From Mediterraneibacter massiliensis (GTDB lineage: Bacteria; Bacillota; Clostridia; Lachnospirales; Lachnospiraceae): a stretch of DNA of 64,000 nt. The stretch's first letter is position 1. Each line of letters begins with the position of its first letter. Made by a program: the position numbers and the translations under genes. The stretch is taken from positions 1,505,902 through 1,569,901 of the forward strand of contig NZ_LN913001.1 of NCBI RefSeq assembly GCF_001487105.1. Reading direction: 5' to 3'. Below the pieces are notes generated by a model that was given only the letters and a program-made list of their open reading frames with translations, was not told the origin of the DNA and ran no database searches. This document shows, piece after piece, positions 54,040 to 62,665 of this stretch.

Positions 54040-54116
54040 ACCAAAATTGTTTATTTTGTAATATTACTTATAAAAGTTTAATATTCAATATAATTGCACA
54101 ATATTTATCTGTATAA

Positions 54117-54145
54117 TTGACATAATTTATACGGAATAGTATAAT
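54117..54145 (+). promoter_or_regulatory. Promoter of the hypB-flavoprotein-hypA-DUF5692 operon
   Basis: Consensus TTGACA (54117-54122), 17-base spacer, TATAAT (54140-54145). Start site expected near 54152. Confidence 0.92.
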
Positions 54146-54162
54146 GATAAAAAAGTAACAAA

Positions 54163-54179
54163 ATCTGGTATGACCAATT
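54163..54179. promoter_or_regulatory. Downstream GntR/FadR-type operator
   Basis: ATCTGGTATGACCAATT, core TGGT-N3-ACCA, about 11-27 bases after the predicted transcription start and just before the hypB ribosome-binding site. It is placed to block early elongation or to form a repression loop with the site at 54023-54039. Confidence 0.78.
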
Positions 54180-54200
54180 ATGAAGAGGAGGGATGAGAAA

Positions 54201-54881
54201 ATGGAAGAATTTAGAGTCCTGGAGATCAAACAGAGTGTTTTTGCGGATAATGACAGACGGGCGGAAGAAGTCAGAAATACATTAAAAGAAGAAAAAGTAT
54301 TTCTTTTGAATTTGATGGCGTCGCCGGGCGCCGGTAAAACAACGACACTGCTCCGTACGATCGAACAATTGAAAGAAAAGATGCGTATCGGTATTATGGA
54401 GGCAGATATAGATTCAGATGTAGATGCTCAGGCAGTTGCTAGTATGGGGGTCAGAACAATCCAGCTGCATACGGGAGGTATGTGTCATCTGGATGCAGAT
54501 ATGACAATGCAGGGGTTAGAGGGACTTACAACGAAGGAAACGGATCTGGTGATTTTGGAAAATGTGGGAAATCTGGTTTGTCCTGCGGAGTTTGACACCG
54601 GAGCGATAAAAAACGTGATGATCTTAAGTGTACCAGAAGGCGACGATAAACCGTTAAAGTATCCGCTTATGTTTTCTGTCTGTGATGTAGTGCTGATCAA
54701 TAAGACGGATGTGATGCCGTATTTTGATTTTGATATGGAAAAATGTAAGGAAAATATCAGGATGAGAAACCCGGAGGCAGAGATTATTCCCATTTCTGCA
54801 AAGACGAAAGAGGGAATAGATAAATGGTGTGAATGGCTTGAAAGAGAAGTAAGAATGTTTCAGGAGGGAGCAGAGGGATGA
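54201..54881 (+). CDS. hypB: HypB-type nickel-insertion GTPase
   Basis: GTPase that, with HypA, delivers nickel to a target metalloenzyme. 226 residues. Walker A SPGAGKTT at 41-48, EADIDSDVDA, the nickel/zinc site CH at 95-96 (GGMCHLDADM), and the G4-like NKTDV. The N-terminal CxxCGC high-affinity nickel motif of E. coli HypB and His-rich storage tails are absent. AGGAGGG is 8 bases before the ATG at 54201; an ATG at 54180 precedes that site and is unlikely. First gene of the operon; overlaps the next by ATGA. Confidence 0.92.
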   Translation: MEEFRVLEIKQSVFADNDRRAEEVRNTLKEEKVFLLNLMASPGAGKTTTLLRTIEQLKEKMRIGIMEADIDSDVDAQAVASMGVRTIQLHTGGMCHLDADMTMQGLEGLTTKETDLVILENVGNLVCPAEFDTGAIKNVMILSVPEGDDKPLKYPLMFSVCDVVLINKTDVMPYFDFDMEKCKENIRMRNPEAEIIPISAKTKEGIDKWCEWLEREVRMFQEGAEG

Positions 54882-57586
54882 GTGAAGAACGGACACTGAT
54901 TTTGAAATTAGGGCAGAAGATTACGGACCGGATCGGACATAAGGTGACGGTAGAGGATCCGGAATATTGGGGACTTGCCAGTGTAGTGACAGACGAGATG
55001 GCAGAAGTGGCGCTGAAGATGAAAGTCCGTAAGCCTATGACTTTCCGGCAATTATTGAAGGCAACAAAAAAAGAGGAAAAAGAGCTAGAAAAACTGCTGC
55101 ATGAAATGTGTGTTGTGGGACTTTTGGAATATAATTGGGAAAATCCGGCACATGAAAAGCAGTATGTACTGCCTATGTTTGTGCCGGGAAGCGCAGAGTT
55201 TACCAATATGAATAAAGAGCAGCTGGAAAAGCATCCGGAATTGGGCCGTTTCTTTGAGCGTATGTCTCGTCTGCCGCTTGAAAAAGTAACGCCTATGGTG
55301 CCGCCGGGCGGAGCCGGGATCGGTATGCATGTTATTCCCGTGGAAAAGGCGATCGAGATGGAAAATCAGTCTGTGGATATTGAGCATATTTCACACTGGC
55401 TGAAAAAGTATGAAGGAAAATATGCTGCAAGCCCCTGTTCCTGTAGAATGTCCCGCCAGACATTTGATGAAGGATGCGCCGATGATCCGGCGGACTGGTG
55501 CATTGCTGTAGGCGATATGGCGGATTATGTGGTAGAGACGAATAAGGGCGGCCGCTACATTACATATGACGAGGTAATGGAAATCTTAAAAAGGGCAGAA
55601 GACAATGGCTTTGTACATCAGATCACCAATATTGACGGAGAAAACAAGATATTTGCCATCTGTAATTGTAACGTGAATGTATGTTATGCACTGCGGACCT
55701 CGCAGCTTTTTAATACGCCAAATCTTTCTCGTTCTGCTTATGTGGCACGGGTAACGGCAGAGGATTGTGTGGCATGCGGACGCTGTGTGGAATATTGTCC
55801 GGCGGGAGCGGTCAAGTTGGGGCAGAAGCTGTGCACAAAGGATGGACCTGTGATTTACCCGAAACAGGAATTGCCGGATCGCGTGAAATGGGGACCGGAA
55901 AAATGGGATGAAGACTACCGGGACAACAACCGGATCAACTGTTACGATACCGGAACAGCTCCCTGCAAGACAGCCTGTCCTGCGCACATTGCCGTGCAGG
56001 GCTATTTGAAAATGGCTGCCCAAGGAAGATATACAGATGCACTCGCATTGATCAAAAAGGAAAATCCATTTCCGGCGGTATGCGGGCATGTTTGTAATCG
56101 AAGGTGCGAGGATGCCTGTACAAGAGGTACGGTGGATGAAGCGGTGGCGATCGACGAAGTGAAGAAATTCATCGCAAGAAAAGACCTGGATGAAAAAGAA
56201 CGCTATATCCCTCCTATCGTACCGCCTACAACAGGAAGGTTGTTTACGGAGAAGATCGCGATCATTGGAGCAGGACCTGCGGGATTAAGCTGTGCATTTT
56301 ATTTGGCCGAAAAAGGATATAAACCGACTGTGTTTGAGAAAAATCAACGTCCCGGCGGTATGTTGGTATATGGAATACCATCTTTTAAATTAGAGAAAGA
56401 TGTCGTAGAGGCAGAGATCGATGTGATACGTAAGATGGGTGTGGAGATCCGCTGCGGTGTAGAAGTTGGCAGAGACGTCACGTTAGAAGAACTTAGAAAA
56501 CAGGGATATAAGGCGTTTTATATCGCTGTCGGCTGTCAGGGTGGCCGTATGGCCGGGATACCGGGTGAAGATGCAGAAGGTGTCATGACGGCAGTGGATT
56601 TCCTGAAAACAGTTGCAGAACAGCCAATGGAAGTCAAAGGCAGAACGGTTGTCATTGGAGGCGGCAATGTAGCGGTGGATGTGGCGAGGACCAGTGTCCG
56701 CTGTGGTTCTGACCAGGTGCAAATGTTTAGCCTGGAGAGCAAAGAAGAAATGCCGGCGTCTGACGAGGAAATAGGTGAAGCAAAAGAAGACGGTGTGGAA
56801 GTAAACTGTGGATGGGGACCGAAAGAGATTTTGCAGGAAAACGGAAAAGTCTGTGGGATCGTTTTAAAAAGATGTGTTTCTGTGTTTGATGAGAATGGGC
56901 GCTTTGCACCTACATATGATGAAAAGGAAACGATCACAGTGAAATGTGAGCATGTATTTTTGAGTATCGGACAGAGTATCGTCTGGGGAGATCTTCTGAA
57001 AGATTCCAAAGTAGAACTGGGAAGAGGAAATAAAGTGATAGCTGATGAACTTACCTATCAGACTGCAGAATCGGATATTTTTGTGGGCGGCGATGTCTAT
57101 ACGGGACCTAAATTTGCCATTGACGCGATCGCTGCAGGAAAAGAAGGAGCAGTTTCTATCCATCGTTTTGTACAGCCTAACAGCAGTCTGACGATAGGAA
57201 GAAACCGCAGAAAATTCAAGGAACTGGATAAAGAAAATATTCTTTTGGATACTTATGATACTTCTTCCAGGCAGATACCCGGAAAAGACACAGATACCGA
57301 CAGCAGACATTCTTTTAGAGATATACGGAAAACATTTACGGAAGAGCAGGTGAAAGCAGAGACTGCAAGATGTTTAAGCTGTGGCGCATCGGTTGTAGAC
57401 GAAAATAAATGTATCGGCTGCGGAGTCTGTACGACAAAATGTGAATTTGATGCGATTCATCTGTACAGAGAGCATCCAGAGTGCAGTAAGATGTACAAGG
57501 CAGAAGATAAGATGAAAGCAATCCTGCCTTATATGCTGAAGCGAGAAGTAAAGATCAGGTTCGGCAGGAAAGATAAGGAAAAATAA
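54878..57586 (+). CDS. Multi-cluster iron-sulfur flavoprotein, GltD-like with extra N-domain
   Basis: 902 residues. Residues 1-290 form a domain not found in glutamate synthase, with clustered cysteines SPCSCRMS (187, 189), 200, 208 and CNCNVNVC (262-269). A ferredoxin motif CVACGRCVEYC follows (297-307). The GltD-like core has the N-terminal cluster cysteines (363, 367, 402, 406, 410, 414), FAD motif IGAGPAG (463-469), NAD(P)H motif GGGNVAVD (594-601) and FVGGDVYTGP. A C-terminal ferredoxin motif CIGCGVCTTKC is at 845-855. It should pass electrons between NAD(P)H, FAD and several 4Fe-4S clusters; the partner is unknown. Sandwiched between hypB and hypA. Confidence 0.88.
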   Translation: MSEERTLILKLGQKITDRIGHKVTVEDPEYWGLASVVTDEMAEVALKMKVRKPMTFRQLLKATKKEEKELEKLLHEMCVVGLLEYNWENPAHEKQYVLPMFVPGSAEFTNMNKEQLEKHPELGRFFERMSRLPLEKVTPMVPPGGAGIGMHVIPVEKAIEMENQSVDIEHISHWLKKYEGKYAASPCSCRMSRQTFDEGCADDPADWCIAVGDMADYVVETNKGGRYITYDEVMEILKRAEDNGFVHQITNIDGENKIFAICNCNVNVCYALRTSQLFNTPNLSRSAYVARVTAEDCVACGRCVEYCPAGAVKLGQKLCTKDGPVIYPKQELPDRVKWGPEKWDEDYRDNNRINCYDTGTAPCKTACPAHIAVQGYLKMAAQGRYTDALALIKKENPFPAVCGHVCNRRCEDACTRGTVDEAVAIDEVKKFIARKDLDEKERYIPPIVPPTTGRLFTEKIAIIGAGPAGLSCAFYLAEKGYKPTVFEKNQRPGGMLVYGIPSFKLEKDVVEAEIDVIRKMGVEIRCGVEVGRDVTLEELRKQGYKAFYIAVGCQGGRMAGIPGEDAEGVMTAVDFLKTVAEQPMEVKGRTVVIGGGNVAVDVARTSVRCGSDQVQMFSLESKEEMPASDEEIGEAKEDGVEVNCGWGPKEILQENGKVCGIVLKRCVSVFDENGRFAPTYDEKETITVKCEHVFLSIGQSIVWGDLLKDSKVELGRGNKVIADELTYQTAESDIFVGGDVYTGPKFAIDAIAAGKEGAVSIHRFVQPNSSLTIGRNRRKFKELDKENILLDTYDTSSRQIPGKDTDTDSRHSFRDIRKTFTEEQVKAETARCLSCGASVVDENKCIGCGVCTTKCEFDAIHLYREHPECSKMYKAEDKMKAILPYMLKREVKIRFGRKDKEK

Positions 57587-57587
57587 A

Positions 57588-57932
57588 ATGCATGAGTTGG
57601 GAATCGTATTTCATATTATGGACAGTCTGGAGAAGATCGGCAAGGAAAATCAATTAAGTGAGATCGCAAATGTGACATTGGAGATTGGCGAGGTGTCAGG
57701 GGTCGTAGATGCCTATTTAAAAGATTGCTGGAAATGGGCAGTTCGAAAGTCCGATTTATTAAAAAAGGCGGAACTTATTACAGAGACAATAGAAGCGGTG
57801 ACTTTCTGCGAAGACTGCGGCAGTACATACAGTACTGTGAAATATGGTAAGATCTGCCCATACTGTCAGAGTGGGCATACGTATCTGGCAGTGGGAAATG
57901 AGTTTAATATCAAGGAAATAGAAGCCCGCTAA
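57588..57932 (+). CDS. hypA: HypA-type nickel metallochaperone
   Basis: 114 residues. The N-terminal MHE motif (His2, nickel ligand) is intact (MHELGIV). The zinc domain has CEDC (74-77) and CPYC (90-93). One base separates it from the flavoprotein stop. HypA and HypB normally serve [NiFe]-hydrogenase, and in some bacteria urease; no such enzyme or HypC-F is in the window. An orphan pair flanking a flavoprotein is unusual. Confidence 0.93.
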   Translation: MHELGIVFHIMDSLEKIGKENQLSEIANVTLEIGEVSGVVDAYLKDCWKWAVRKSDLLKKAELITETIEAVTFCEDCGSTYSTVKYGKICPYCQSGHTYLAVGNEFNIKEIEAR

Positions 57933-57978
57933 AAGCAAGAAAACGGGCATGAGAGCAAAAAAGAAGGAGGAATGAAAG

Positions 57979-59025
57979 ATGTTATTTCAGATTTATGGGG
58001 ATAATGCAGGCTGGCAGTTTTTAGGCTGGCTGTTGGTGTTTGCGGGATTGATCTTGGCAAATGAAATTGCCAGACGCACAAAAGCAGGTGGAATCTTCTG
58101 TTTTTTGATCTTGCCGGCGGCTTTGACGATATATTTCATCGCGATTTATGTGGGCGCGGCAGGAGGAGCAGAGTGGGCGCTGAATAATCCTACGTATACG
58201 CATATGAACAGTTGGTTCCATTATGCAAAATTATATGCGGCTACAGCGGGATGTATCGGATTTATGATGCTGAAATATAAATGGAGCATAGGGAAAAAGG
58301 AGTGGTTTAAAATCTTTCCTTTTTTGATCGTAGCAATCAATATTCTAATTGCGGTAGCCAGCGATTTTGAGTCGGGGATCCGAGGCGCTATGGCGCTTGC
58401 AGAACATGGGGACCGTTGGTGGCTTTCCTCAGAAAATGTATGGCTTTACGGCGGATGGTGGAACTGGGTAAATGGAATTGCAGGTATCTTAAATATTTTA
58501 TGTATGACTGGCTGGTGGGGAATCTATTCTTCAAAAGATAAAAAGGATATGCTGTGGCCGGATATGACATTCTGCTTTATTATTGCCTATGATCTGTGGA
58601 ATTTTGAATACACGTATAACAATCTACCTACGCATGCGTGGTATTGTGGGCTTGCGCTTCTTCTGGCGCCAACCTTTGCCAATGCCTTGTGGAATAAAGG
58701 CGGCTGGATCCAAAACCGTGCGAATACGCTGGCGTTATGGTGTATGTTTGCCCAGGTATTTCCATTGTTCCAGGACAACAGTAAATTTACGACAATCTCT
58801 TCTGTATATACGGATGGTGTGATGGATGCCGCTGTAAGACCGACATCTGCGGATCCGACTATGCAGGGAATCATCGCGATCCTTGCCCTTGCGGCAAATG
58901 TGATCGTTCTGGCGGTGATCATCAAACGGGCGAAAGAGCAGAGAAAGAATCCATATAAAAATGAAATATTTACAGATCAAAGAGACTTTAAGCTGGCGAT
59001 AGCAAGAGCTGAAGAAATGAAATAA
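57979..59025 (+). CDS. DUF5692 multi-pass membrane protein
   Basis: 348 residues, about eight to nine hydrophobic helices, rich in Trp and aromatic residues in loops (WWLSSENVWLYGGWWNW, NSWFHYAKLYAATAG, LPTHAWYCG). Several His and Asp/Glu lie at membrane borders and could bind a metal or cofactor. The C-terminal ~45 residues are charged and cytoplasmic. It belongs to the DUF5692 family by overall pattern; function unknown. AAGGAGG is well placed before the ATG. Last gene of the operon; a terminator follows. Confidence 0.82.
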   Translation: MLFQIYGDNAGWQFLGWLLVFAGLILANEIARRTKAGGIFCFLILPAALTIYFIAIYVGAAGGAEWALNNPTYTHMNSWFHYAKLYAATAGCIGFMMLKYKWSIGKKEWFKIFPFLIVAINILIAVASDFESGIRGAMALAEHGDRWWLSSENVWLYGGWWNWVNGIAGILNILCMTGWWGIYSSKDKKDMLWPDMTFCFIIAYDLWNFEYTYNNLPTHAWYCGLALLLAPTFANALWNKGGWIQNRANTLALWCMFAQVFPLFQDNSKFTTISSVYTDGVMDAAVRPTSADPTMQGIIAILALAANVIVLAVIIKRAKEQRKNPYKNEIFTDQRDFKLAIARAEEMK

Positions 59026-59056
59026 ATACAGGTAAGTTTGCCGGAGTAGATATACT

Positions 59057-59100
59057 AAAAACTGCCGCATCTAAGAGTAAAAAATTAGATGCGGCAGTCT
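59057..59100. terminator. Bidirectional terminator between the operon and its regulator gene
   Basis: Perfect 14-bp stem ACTGCCGCATCTAA (59061-59074) with 59085-59098, 10-base loop. The T-run is better on the minus strand (TTTTAGTA) than on plus. Confidence 0.9.
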
Positions 59101-59117
59101 GTATTTAGAAAACAAGT

Positions 59118-59825
59118 TTAGTCATAATAGATTTTCCAGTTTCCATCAATGCATTGCTGCATAGATTGTTCGATCCAGTTGACTGCGCCTTCTGTATCCC
59201 GATCACGTATATAGGTCCACATCGTAAGATTACTTTCATAGAGTGTTTCTATACCGTATAGATCACAGAATCGTTCCCACATAGTAAATACTGGGGCGCG
59301 GAAAGACTGAAATATCAAAGGGATGAGCGTATTTTTGGAGAGAAGGGCAAATTCATGCTGGAAGTCAAAGGCATACTGGATTGCTTCAGATACTGTTTGG
59401 GAAGTGCGGATATGTTCTACAATCTGAAACAGACTTTGCACTTCTTCATCCGTGATCCGATCAATGCACAGTCTTGCAGCCAGCGTATCCAGGGCAGTGC
59501 GGACTTCAAAAATGGAACGTATTTCCTCATTGCGGATCTTTCCGCCATTATATTTCATAATAGACATCAATGTATCAAGCGTTCCTTTTCTGCGATAATC
59601 TGCCACGTAAGTTCCACTTCTTGGTTTTACGATAAGAAACCCTTTCTTTTCAAGATCCGTTATACCGCTGTTCACAACGGCACGGCTGACCTGCATCATT
59701 TCTGAGAGTTGGCGTTCCGGTGGCAGTTTTTCTCCGATCTTCAACTTGCCGGAGAGTATCATATGCTCTAATTGTTCTATAAAAAGCTCTTTAAGAGAAG
59801 GGGAGCTGATCTTTTGAAATTCCAT
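59118..59825 (-). CDS. GntR-family regulator with FCD domain
   Basis: 235 residues. Winged helix at about 10-75 (KIGEKLPPERQLSEMMQVSRAVVNSG, shown in part; SGTYV in the wing). The C-terminal helical bundle is FCD-type (FDFQHEFALLSKN). Two of the histidines that usually bind metal in FCD domains appear replaced (MWTYIRDRDTEGAV and SMQQCIDG), so the effector may be organic and not metal-bound. It converges on the hypB operon, whose promoter has two FadR/LldR-type sites, so it is the likely repressor. No such site is seen at its own start, so autoregulation is not indicated. Confidence 0.9.
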   Translation of the reverse strand: MEFQKISSPSLKELFIEQLEHMILSGKLKIGEKLPPERQLSEMMQVSRAVVNSGITDLEKKGFLIVKPRSGTYVADYRRKGTLDTLMSIMKYNGGKIRNEEIRSIFEVRTALDTLAARLCIDRITDEEVQSLFQIVEHIRTSQTVSEAIQYAFDFQHEFALLSKNTLIPLIFQSFRAPVFTMWERFCDLYGIETLYESNLTMWTYIRDRDTEGAVNWIEQSMQQCIDGNWKIYYD

Positions 59826-59921
59826 ATAAAATCCTCGCTATATTTTCTTATTTATTTTTAACATTATAGCATATTTAAAAAGACAAAGGAGAGTAATTAT
59901 AAAAGAAAAGCAAATAAGAGG

Positions 59922-59950
59922 TTGATAGAAAAACATAAAAATGTTATAGT
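59922..59950 (+). promoter_or_regulatory. Promoter of the recombinase-fold gene
   Basis: TTGATA (59922-59927), 17-base spacer, TATAGT (59945-59950) with extended TG motif. About 60 bases before the start codon. Confidence 0.78.
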
Positions 59951-60009
59951 ATGAATAATATAAATAACATATAAAAAGAAATATAAACAAGGCTGGGAGG
60001 GCGCGGCTA

Positions 60010-60903
60010 ATGATCCAAAACGTTCAAGAGGAATTTGTCAATATGAAAATATGGGATTTATTCTGTATGCACTTTAAAAGCCATACGACTTCTTTTTCCT
60101 ATTGGTCAGATATACAAGAATTTTGTCGTTATACAAAAAAGCCTTTTGTAAAGACTGAGGCAGAAGATGTGGAATCCTATTTTTCGTTCCTGAAAAAAAA
60201 TATAAAAGAAAGGAAGATCAGCGCGCTTACTGCCACGAAAAAATTCCGGGAACTACATTCATTTGCAGTATTTACAGAAGAAAAGGATGAGACGGCAAAC
60301 GAGACATTCCAAGATTACTTTTATCCATATTTAAAAGAGATGGCTAAAGAAGAGAAATTTGCCCGATTTGTTCCTGTAGAGCATATGGATGCATTGTTGG
60401 ACGCGGCAAGAGAAGACAGAATGGCATATACAATCTTGACACTTTTGTACCGGGCGGGACTTTCTTCCAGTGAGATTATTTCTTTAAACGGGGAAGAAGA
60501 TTTTTTAATATATGAGGACGGTGTCTATTCGCTGCTGCAGGGGAGGGAAGACCCCTGTTATATTCCAGAGGATGCGTGGGAGATCCTGGCAATATATATG
60601 GAGGGCAGAGAACGATGCCAGAGTCTTTTTTATAACCGAAGCAAGCGCAGACTGAACAGCATGTATATAAGTCGTATGATGAAAAAGTATACACAGTTGG
60701 CAGGACTCCCGTCTTATAGTGCGCAGGATGTGCGAAATACTTGCGCATACAATTTGTTTGCGTATGGCGCAACGAAAGAACAGACGGCAGATCAGATGGG
60801 GCGTACCACGCAGCAGATCCATCGTTATCGAGGGATAGGATACAGAGAAAATCTGAAGAAGAAGGCAAACAGCCTTGTAAAATTGAGAGTAGAAAAACCC
60901 TAA
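60010..60903 (+). CDS. Tyrosine-recombinase-fold protein with degenerate active site
   Basis: 297 residues with the two-domain layout of XerC/D: a SAM-like N-domain (about 10-105, FSYWSDIQEFCRYTKKPF) and a catalytic-fold C-domain (120-280). Box I should read GLRxxE but reads GLSSSE (Ser152 for the first Arg). Box II HxLRH is QDVRN (239-243), keeping only the Arg. The late GH is GR (264-265). Tyr273 is near the nucleophile position. Strand transfer is therefore doubtful; a DNA-binding role is possible. GGGAGG is 9 bases before the ATG. No phage or element genes flank it. Confidence 0.82.
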   Translation: MIQNVQEEFVNMKIWDLFCMHFKSHTTSFSYWSDIQEFCRYTKKPFVKTEAEDVESYFSFLKKNIKERKISALTATKKFRELHSFAVFTEEKDETANETFQDYFYPYLKEMAKEEKFARFVPVEHMDALLDAAREDRMAYTILTLLYRAGLSSSEIISLNGEEDFLIYEDGVYSLLQGREDPCYIPEDAWEILAIYMEGRERCQSLFYNRSKRRLNSMYISRMMKKYTQLAGLPSYSAQDVRNTCAYNLFAYGATKEQTADQMGRTTQQIHRYRGIGYRENLKKKANSLVKLRVEKP

Positions 60904-60954
60904 ATCTTCCTTCAGTCATATCGATACAGCCGTATACGTATCCCCACCCAGGGC

Positions 60955-60982
60955 TTGTACATATCTATACAGATGATACAAT
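60955..60982 (+). promoter_or_regulatory. Promoter of the ABC importer genes
   Basis: TTGTAC (60955-60960), 16-base spacer, extended TGATACAAT with TACAAT at 60977-60982. Confidence 0.72.
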
Positions 60983-61052
60983 AGAAACAACAGGAAACAG
61001 ATAAAAATATCTTATGGAAGAATATATGTACATAGAAAGGCAGGAAGACAGA

Positions 61053-62663
61053 GTGAAAAGAAGGAACCTGGTCACAGCCTGCATTCTCGCAGCCTCCATG
61101 ATGTTGACAGGATGTGCAGGAGAAAAAAAAGCAGATACGGCCAAGCAGGCAAAAGAAACGAGAGAAGAAAATGAGGTTATTGTAACCATGCCCGTTACAT
61201 CAGAACCGGAAGCTGGATTCGATCCTGCTTCTGGCTGGGGAGCCGGTGAGCATGTGCATGAGCCTTTGATACAGAGCACGCTTACGGTGACAACAGAAGA
61301 ATTGGAAGTGGAAAATGATCTGGCAGAGGGATATTCTGTCAGTGAGGATGGACTGATCTGGACTGTGGACATTAAACAAGATGTGTTTTTTACAGATGGG
61401 GAGCCACTGACAGCAGGGGATGTTGCCTTTACCTATAATGTATGCAAAGAGAAAAGCAGTGTCAATGATTTTACTATGCTCAACAGGGCAGAAGCAGTGG
61501 ATGAGGATACAGTCAGATTTTATATGAATACGCCGTATTCGATCTGGCCTTATACGATGGCAACGGTAGGGATCGTACCAGAGCATGCCTATGATGAAAC
61601 TTATGGGGAGAATCCCATTGGCTCAGGACGCTATATCCTAAAACAGTGGGATAAAGGACAACAGGTGATTTTAGAGGCAAACCCAGAGTATTATGGCAGC
61701 GAAGTTAAGATAAAAAAAGTCACCATACTCTTTATGGAAGAGGATGCTTCTCTTGCGGCGGCAATGAGCGGGCAGGTAGACGTTGCATATACCTCTGCTT
61801 CCTATGCAGAACAGGAAGTAGAAGGATATGGACTACTGGAAGTTGAAACGGTGGATAATAGAGGATTTAATCTTCCGGCAGTACCAGCTTATGAAGATGA
61901 CGGGATGAAAAAGGGAAATGATGTGACAAGTGATGCGGCGATCAGAAAGGCGATCAATATAGGAATCGACAGAGAAGAAATGATTACAAACGTATTAAAC
62001 GGATATGGCACACCTGCCTATAGTGTATGTGACAAGCTTCCTTGGTATAATGAAGCATCGCAGGTAGAGTATGATCCGGAGAAAGCAAAAGAAATACTGG
62101 AAGAAGCAGGTTGGGAGGAAGGCAAGGATGGTATACGGGAAAAAGATGGCGTAAAAGCGGAATTCACATTGCTGTTCAGTCATGATGATTCTGTCAGGCA
62201 GGCACTTGCAGAAGATACGGCGAATCAATTAAAAGAAATAGGTATTGCTGTAGAAACAGAAAGCGTGGGGTGGGATACCGCTTATGACAGGGCGCAGACA
62301 GATGCACTGGTCTGGGGATGGGGAGCTCACACCCCGATGGAGGTATATAACATTTACCACACCGTGCCTGGAGAAAAATATGCACAGTATTCTCCTTATG
62401 CCAATATGGCTGTGGATACGTATATGGAAGAAGCCTTGAAAGCAGACACGTTGGAAGAGTCTTATGAATTGTGGAAACAGGCACAGTGGGATGGAAAGAC
62501 AGGTATTGTACAGGAGGGAGATATTCCTTGGATATGGCTGTGCAATGCAGAACATCTCTATTTCGTACGGGATGGTCTGCAGGTGGCAGAGCAGAAGATC
62601 CATCCACATGGACATGGGTGGTCGATCGTAAATAATGTAGATCAATGGGAATGGAATGAGTAA
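61053..62663 (+). CDS. ABC transporter substrate-binding lipoprotein (peptide/nickel family 5)
   Basis: 536 residues from a GTG at 61053 with AGGA 7 bases upstream; ATG codons at 61014 and 61026 are in frame but would lengthen the signal peptide unnaturally. Signal peptide KRRNLVTACILAASMMLTGC ends in the lipobox MLTGC. The SBP_bac_5 fold shows LAEGYSVSEDGLIWTVDIKQ, GEPLTAGDVAFTYN, NPIGSGRYILKQW and the late DALVWGWGAHTP. The family includes DppA, OppA and NikA; residues here do not settle peptide against nickel-chelate. It heads an importer whose permeases follow, close to the hypAB operon, which makes nickel worth testing. Confidence 0.9.
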   Translation: MKRRNLVTACILAASMMLTGCAGEKKADTAKQAKETREENEVIVTMPVTSEPEAGFDPASGWGAGEHVHEPLIQSTLTVTTEELEVENDLAEGYSVSEDGLIWTVDIKQDVFFTDGEPLTAGDVAFTYNVCKEKSSVNDFTMLNRAEAVDEDTVRFYMNTPYSIWPYTMATVGIVPEHAYDETYGENPIGSGRYILKQWDKGQQVILEANPEYYGSEVKIKKVTILFMEEDASLAAAMSGQVDVAYTSASYAEQEVEGYGLLEVETVDNRGFNLPAVPAYEDDGMKKGNDVTSDAAIRKAINIGIDREEMITNVLNGYGTPAYSVCDKLPWYNEASQVEYDPEKAKEILEEAGWEEGKDGIREKDGVKAEFTLLFSHDDSVRQALAEDTANQLKEIGIAVETESVGWDTAYDRAQTDALVWGWGAHTPMEVYNIYHTVPGEKYAQYSPYANMAVDTYMEEALKADTLEESYELWKQAQWDGKTGIVQEGDIPWIWLCNAEHLYFVRDGLQVAEQKIHPHGHGWSIVNNVDQWEWNE

Positions 62664-62665
62664 AA

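Noticed and set aside
54201..57932. Reading hypB/hypA as part of a [NiFe]-hydrogenase locus
   Set aside because: No hydrogenase large or small subunit, no hypC, hypD, hypE or hypF, and no endopeptidase is present in the window; the flavoprotein has no L1/L2 nickel-binding CxxC pairs of hydrogenase large subunits.
60010..60903. Prophage or integrative element marked by a recombinase
   Set aside because: No phage structural, replication or conjugation genes and no flanking tRNA or direct repeats; the recombinase active site is degenerate.
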